Assembly: GCA_016206945.1 (NCBI GenBank)
Contig: JACQQP010000094.1
Location: 1-16,703 of the forward strand
Origin: Candidatus Omnitrophota bacterium
Lineage (GTDB): Bacteria > Omnitrophota > Omnitrophia > Omnitrophales > Danuiimicrobiaceae
Direction of reading: 5' to 3'
Length of the DNA stretch: 16,703 bases
A program made the translations under genes and the position numbers. Positions 10,001-16,000 of the stretch are shown in pieces (within the stretch, counting starts at the first letter, position 1; each line of letters begins with the position of its first letter). Under the pieces are notes generated by a model. It was not told where the DNA came from. It did no database searches and was given only the letters and a program-made list of their open reading frames with translations.

Positions 10001-13000
10001 TTATCTTCTTGGACGATCAACGAAGCACCTCTCCCGTCCTAAGTGGAAAATACATTTTCACGATCGATGAAATCGATAACGTTATGATGATCCTCATGCG
10101 CTTCATTACTGCGCAGGCGGGCGCGCGCCTTGCTGACAAGCATATTGAAATGTTCCAAGGGCTTGCTCACATGGCTCAAGACATGATTGATAAGAATCAG
10201 GGTCAGGCTTTTGAGCGAATTAGCACGAGAGGGTACAGCCGGCTTTGGAACCGCTCCCGGCAATTATTCGGCGGTGTGAAACCTGGCGCCTATTTCTTGA
10301 TGCGTGAGTCTTACGAAACAACAGAAGCTCGTACCTCTATAGAGACAACGGATGCATTTCACAAAATTGTGGATCACCTTTTTGAAGTTTTCATGAAACA
10401 ATTTGGCGGTGACATGCAAGGATTCATGGAAGCAATTGGATATGATGAGTCCGGGAAACTTACAACGAAAGAAATGGCAGCCCAAAGTGTTGAGCCAAAA
10501 GCAATGTTTGAACATCTTCTTTATAGGACTCTTGTGATGTTGATTGGAAGGCAATACGACCGCGATTTCCGGCTCGTTGTTTCTAAAGATGCTCAAGGCA
10601 AAGAAGTCTCTGAAGATGGAAGAGCCGTGCATGACCTATTTGTGGTCGGCAAGGACGGCAAGACCACTTCTCAGCGTGAAAGTGATTTCGGCGCCACCAT
10701 TCTGGAAGCCCTTTATCAGTCCTTTGTGGTGTCCCGCGGCGGGAAATTAAATATCAGCGGCGACACTAAAATCAGCGCCGAAGTGGACAGTTTAAGTCTC
10801 TATGAACAAAAAACCCATGCATGGACCGAAGAAGACGGATCGAAATTTATGGATTTGGCCGGTTCGAGCGGTACCGTAGTTGCTGAAAACCACTCTCATA
10901 AAAAGGATCACGCGTTTCGAAATCTTTTGGTTCTTCTCAAATTGATGGGCAAGAGGGAAAATCCGATCGCATTTCCGACGCACGTTGAGCGCGCACGCGA
11001 GGTAATGAGCGGATATTTCAAGCGAACATCGAAAGGCACCTTTGAAGACGTTTATACGGATACTCGTAAGTATCAGAATGAATCTTATCGTACGATCGTT
11101 CGGCATTTCTTTAAAGATGGTGCGGTTGCCAAATGGTTCTATGATCAGTATGTGAAAAAATACATCAATGAAGTATTGAATAAAACTCAGATTTATTTAA
11201 CTAACAATCTAGGCATGAGTAAGAAAGCAGCAGCCGAAGCTCTCAACCAACTTAAGCCCTTGCTAAAGGATCTGAACCAGAACTGGAACAATGAAAACGA
11301 AAAACCAAGGGCAATTCAAGCGATACGGGATTTCTTCAAGAAGTTAAGAGAGAATTCCTTTGAGAAGATTGGAACCACCGTTTCTGCGTTGGTAGGGTTG
11401 CATGAACTTGAAGAAATGGCAATTGCGGCTGGTTATATATTTCTTTTGAACGGCAGCCAAGGTGATTTCGGGTTGAAAGAAGCACGCGATGGGGGGTACG
11501 AGAAGAAAAGAGACCCTGAGGGCGAATTAATAGAAGAACCACGTGATAGTGGATATCTAAGAGGAGTCGTGTTTGCAACCAATGCGTTTGGCCGCGGAAT
11601 CGACTATGCCGCACCGAACTTCGAAAAAGCCTTAAAAAGATTAGAAAGACTTGGGGTCAGTCAAGATCAACTACGTGAGTTTGAAAACTTGCGCCGCGAA
11701 TTTATGAGCGAAGCGCTCAGAGACTTGAATAATCCTCAAGTGCGTGAAGCGCGGGAAGTTGTTTCACAGCGGCTTCGGCGCCTCATGGATGAGGTGAGAA
11801 CAGAAATGTTAGCGAATGCCTCACATCCATCGAAATATCCATCGAATTTGAAACTGGCTGAACTCGAACATAACCTCAACGAAGCCTTTAACCACATCGG
11901 AGTTGCCATTGATTACGGTGAAGTGTCCTACAGTGTGGGAGCTGCGCGCGACCTTTATGATTTGGAACAGCAACATTCCCGATCGGGCCGAAATCAAGTG
12001 CCCGCGCATGTGCGTGAAATCTTTATCTACGAGACCGATTTTAAGCCCATTATCAATCTTGCTTTCAATAATTTGCCGAATGCTAAAAAATCCAGCAATG
12101 AGTCAACCTTTAAGGACCTTTTTAAAGCTTATGAATCGTCATCAGGCATGGCGCAAGAAAAAATCGGGCAACAATTGCTTAACCTTTTGGATGAAGCCCG
12201 AATGGATATTACGGATGCGCAAGTGAGAAGAATTGTGATCGAGCATGAAGCTGCAAGAAAGGAATTCTATCAAAATCAGGAACGATTGCAGCATGCGAAC
12301 CAAATCAAGGGACCAAATGGAGACGGTCGAGCTGAGGTGCACGCTCAACTGGCGGCCGAAGGGCAGGAACAATTTGAGAAACATGATGCTGGAAAAATTC
12401 GAGAGCCGATTTTAGAAAATTCGAAATCAGTTTCTATAAGAGGCGTTTCGTATGGAGTATCGCGTGACAAAGTAACAGGTGAAGTGGTTGGATTGCTGCG
12501 CGGCAGCGATGAGTATAGGTTTAATAAAGTAAAAGGTTATTCGGCTAAAATTTCTCGAACACCTATCAAAGCGACTTTTGAAGTGGGTAGTAACAAATAT
12601 GAAGTAGAAATATCACAAGACGGTAAAGAGGCAGTTGTTATCGGCGCCTATGAGAGTAAAAACGTAGATGAAGCTATCGGTAAAACGGATAAAACGGGCA
12701 AAGCCGAAGCCAAAGGGAAGTTTGCGCAATTTATTGCTTGGGTTCAGAGTTTGTTCCTAAGAGGGGTCGGACGAGGTGTGCAGGGAAATGAAGCGGTCTT
12801 AAGAAAGAATCTGGCCCGCGTTTTCGAAGGTCTAGGTTTCCATAAAGAAGCAAAACAGATTGAAGGTTTCAAAGGAAGCGTATCGGAACTCAAAGCCTTG
12901 TTCCATGAGTTGCTCAAAAGGGTTGAAGAGCAGAAAGTAACTTACGCTCAAGCGGCTGCCAATGAAATTTTGGATCAAATTTTTGAGCATTACCGGCAGC

Positions 13001-16000
13001 TCAAGAAACATAATCCGGTTAAAGCACTGCGAATCTTAAATCACATGCTAGAAGCTTTAAGCTGGCATTACGTAGAAGTGACGGCGGAGAATGTAAATGA
13101 TGTTGAAAACAAATTGAAGAAAGTCGGAGTCCGTTTGATCTCACCGGATCTACTTGAGATAGCTTTATCAGAGTTGAATTCGGTAAAGCTCAAAGAACAG
13201 AATGAGATCCGCAGTAAAAGAAATTGGCTCGGCAGGCCTCTTTATCAAGAGGAAGGCGTTGATCGAAATGCTATGAGAAGAGCTGCAAAGAAGGCGGGGC
13301 GTCTCGGAGAGCGGCTTTTCTTTGAACATGAGAAGAATAAGGGAACCTTCATGGCTGATTTGGCGAGAGCGGCGGTGAATGGAACGATGGATCAGCTCAG
13401 GAAAATCGAATCAGATGAAAGCGAGTTGCGCGCCCGGCTCGAACGGTTAGGTCTTGAAGAGGTGAAAAAGCCGAGCGTTAAAGATGAAGGAAGCGTCAAA
13501 GACGAGGTCAAGGCTTCTTACATGAATACATTCCCAAGCGCTGAACTGGACGCTGCTGGTGCAAGAGCTCAAGCGGAAATAGCGAAGGAGACTCGTTCGC
13601 TTAAGCGATTTGCCTCCCGAATTTTCGGTTGGACCGTAGGTCTTATGATACCGAGCGCTTTGATCGCAGGCCTTGCAGGATTAGCGTGGTTTGCATCCGT
13701 TTCGATTCCGGCGCTTGCAGTTGCTTCGATCGTTGGTGTGGTTACTGCCACAATCGCCTCGTATTATTTACGTCAGCGTGTAACTACAGAACAAGCAGTT
13801 GAGAATGGAGTTCGCCAGCAATCTGAACGGAACGAAAATGTGAAAATTTCATTGCCGAAGCCGTCTCAATTTGGAGTTAAGGAAGTGGTGCAGTATGAAA
13901 ATCGAGGTCAAGAGCGCAGGCTTCCTCGCCTCCGGCCTTCGCATGTGCGGGAAGCTGTGGAAGCTTTAGAAGCTGCGAGCAGAACTACTCCAGAAGCTGA
14001 TGCCGCCAGAAGAACAGAAGAAGCCGGTGTTGAATCCGTACCCGATCAAGTTTCACTTGAGAGCAGAGGAATGAATCAACACGTGACTGCGACGACAACC
14101 AATGCCTCTTCCAATGCCGCCTCTCGCGCTGTCCAAAATGCCTTAACGGCCAGCGATGAATTTACGGTTGATTGTGGTGAAGATCCATCGAAATGTCAGG
14201 CGTTAAGGACGACTCTTATTGTAAAGCAAAGAAAGCGAGCGGACATCGTCATTGAAAATCTTAACGAAGAAGATAGGAAGGCGCTCGTTCAAAATCCAGA
14301 AGACTTATTGAGTCGTATTGATGTGCGGGCCGTTGGATATTTTACAGCCGGCGGCTTTAGTTTCTTCGGAGCTTTTGAGCGAACCGAGAGCGGTCAAGCT
14401 GGCGGATATGTGATCCGTCGAGTCGAGAGTAATTATGAAAGTGCCGTGGCAAGTGACTTGGAACTCGAACTTCTCGATCATGGATGGACTCGCGATAAGA
14501 TTAACCAAGATCACCACTGGCCTGCCAGAATCATTCAAGACCGGCGCGAATGGGAATGGCGGGCGACAAAGGATGGCGGCCGGGCTCGGGTTCATCGTCA
14601 GGCAATAGTAGATCCGAACGCTATTTTACGTGACGGTGCAGTTGTTGGTTCCCATGCCCGTGTGGAAGCTGGCGCGGTTATTGGTAAAAGTACCGTTGTG
14701 GGTCGGCAAGCGGTTGTAAGATCGCAATCCGTGCTTGGCGAAGGCGCTGTCATCGGAAGCGGAGTGATTGTCGATCGTAATGTACAGATAGGCAAGAACG
14801 TGTACATTAAAAATCGCGAAACCGAAAAACGTCAAAAAGATTCCAAGTGGAATGAGAGACGCTCCGTCATTCTCGCTGAATCGATCGTTGGAGAAGGCGC
14901 CCAAATTCATGGTTCTGTAATTCAGGGTAAAGTAGAAGCAAAAGCTTATATCGAAAATTCTCACCTAAGCGGCGTTGAAGTTTTAGAAAATACGGTAGTT
15001 TCCGGAATCAATTCTGATATGGAAGGAATTAAACCCATATTAAATGGCAGCCGCCGTATGTCTCGAGGAAGAAGGATCATTTTTCAGGATGGAACGCGCA
15101 AGGTTTACGATGTCATGACTCAAGCTGAATACGATCGGCTTGGTCGTAGTATCATTCCAGACAGCATACAAATTCCTTCCTCAACCATTGGGCGTCTCTG
15201 GCTTTTGGTCCGACTTATCGCACGCCATTGGTTCGACAAAATTCGTGATTATTTATTTGTTACCGAATGGCGTGCCTGGAAAGCGCAGCGGGCAATCGAT
15301 TCAAAGTTGAAAGAGGAAGAGCTTTTCCAGACGAACCGTTATTTCCATAAAGGCGGCAAAGTAAAATCAGAGGAAGAAATTAGAAATGACGCGATCGATT
15401 TGGTGCGCCAGATGCGCCGCGCGGAACATAAAGCTTGGTTCTGGAAGGGCGCGAAATTCGGTATTGGTATTTCAGCGGTTATCTTTGGCTTGATTTATGC
15501 GTTGCTTCATGTCCCGTTTGTTGCTCTTGGCGCAACACCGGTTGTTATTATTGCTGTCGTAGCTTTTGGTTCTATTGTTAAAGCAAAGCTTTCTACTTAT
15601 TGGGAAAAGGCAACATTTTTTATGAAGTGGTCGCTTTCAAAAACCTCTGGCTGGTTTGACCGTGTAGAAAGTGAGCGATTTAAGTTTTCCGTCAAGTGGG
15701 GAGGATTGCTTGCCATAGGCGGTGTCGTATCATTTTTTGGAATGCCTTATTTATTAGGGGGCCTCGGAGTTGCTTCGCTTGTGCCCACCACCATGGGAGT
15801 ACTTGGAACAGCTTCAAAATACGCGTTAGGATTAATTCCTCTTTCCATCATGCTTTATCACAATTATGAGGAATGGAAATTGATGAAAGGTGGTAAGGCA
15901 CATGTGCCTGGTCCTGGATTATGGTACCGCTTGAATTATTGGCTGCGATTTAGTGTCTCGGCGAAGGCCCGCTGGTTAAGATCTCAAATGAGTAAGCTCG

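Noticed and set aside
9613..12090. The SecA-like region as the organism's housekeeping secA
   Set aside because: It has no own start or stop, lacks the zinc-binding tail, and carries a large insert between motifs V and VI. The true secA should lie elsewhere.
14602..15006. Hexapeptide repeat region as a stand-alone LpxA/GlmU-type acyltransferase gene
   Set aside because: There is no stop or start on either side, and no catalytic His can be assigned. It is an internal domain.
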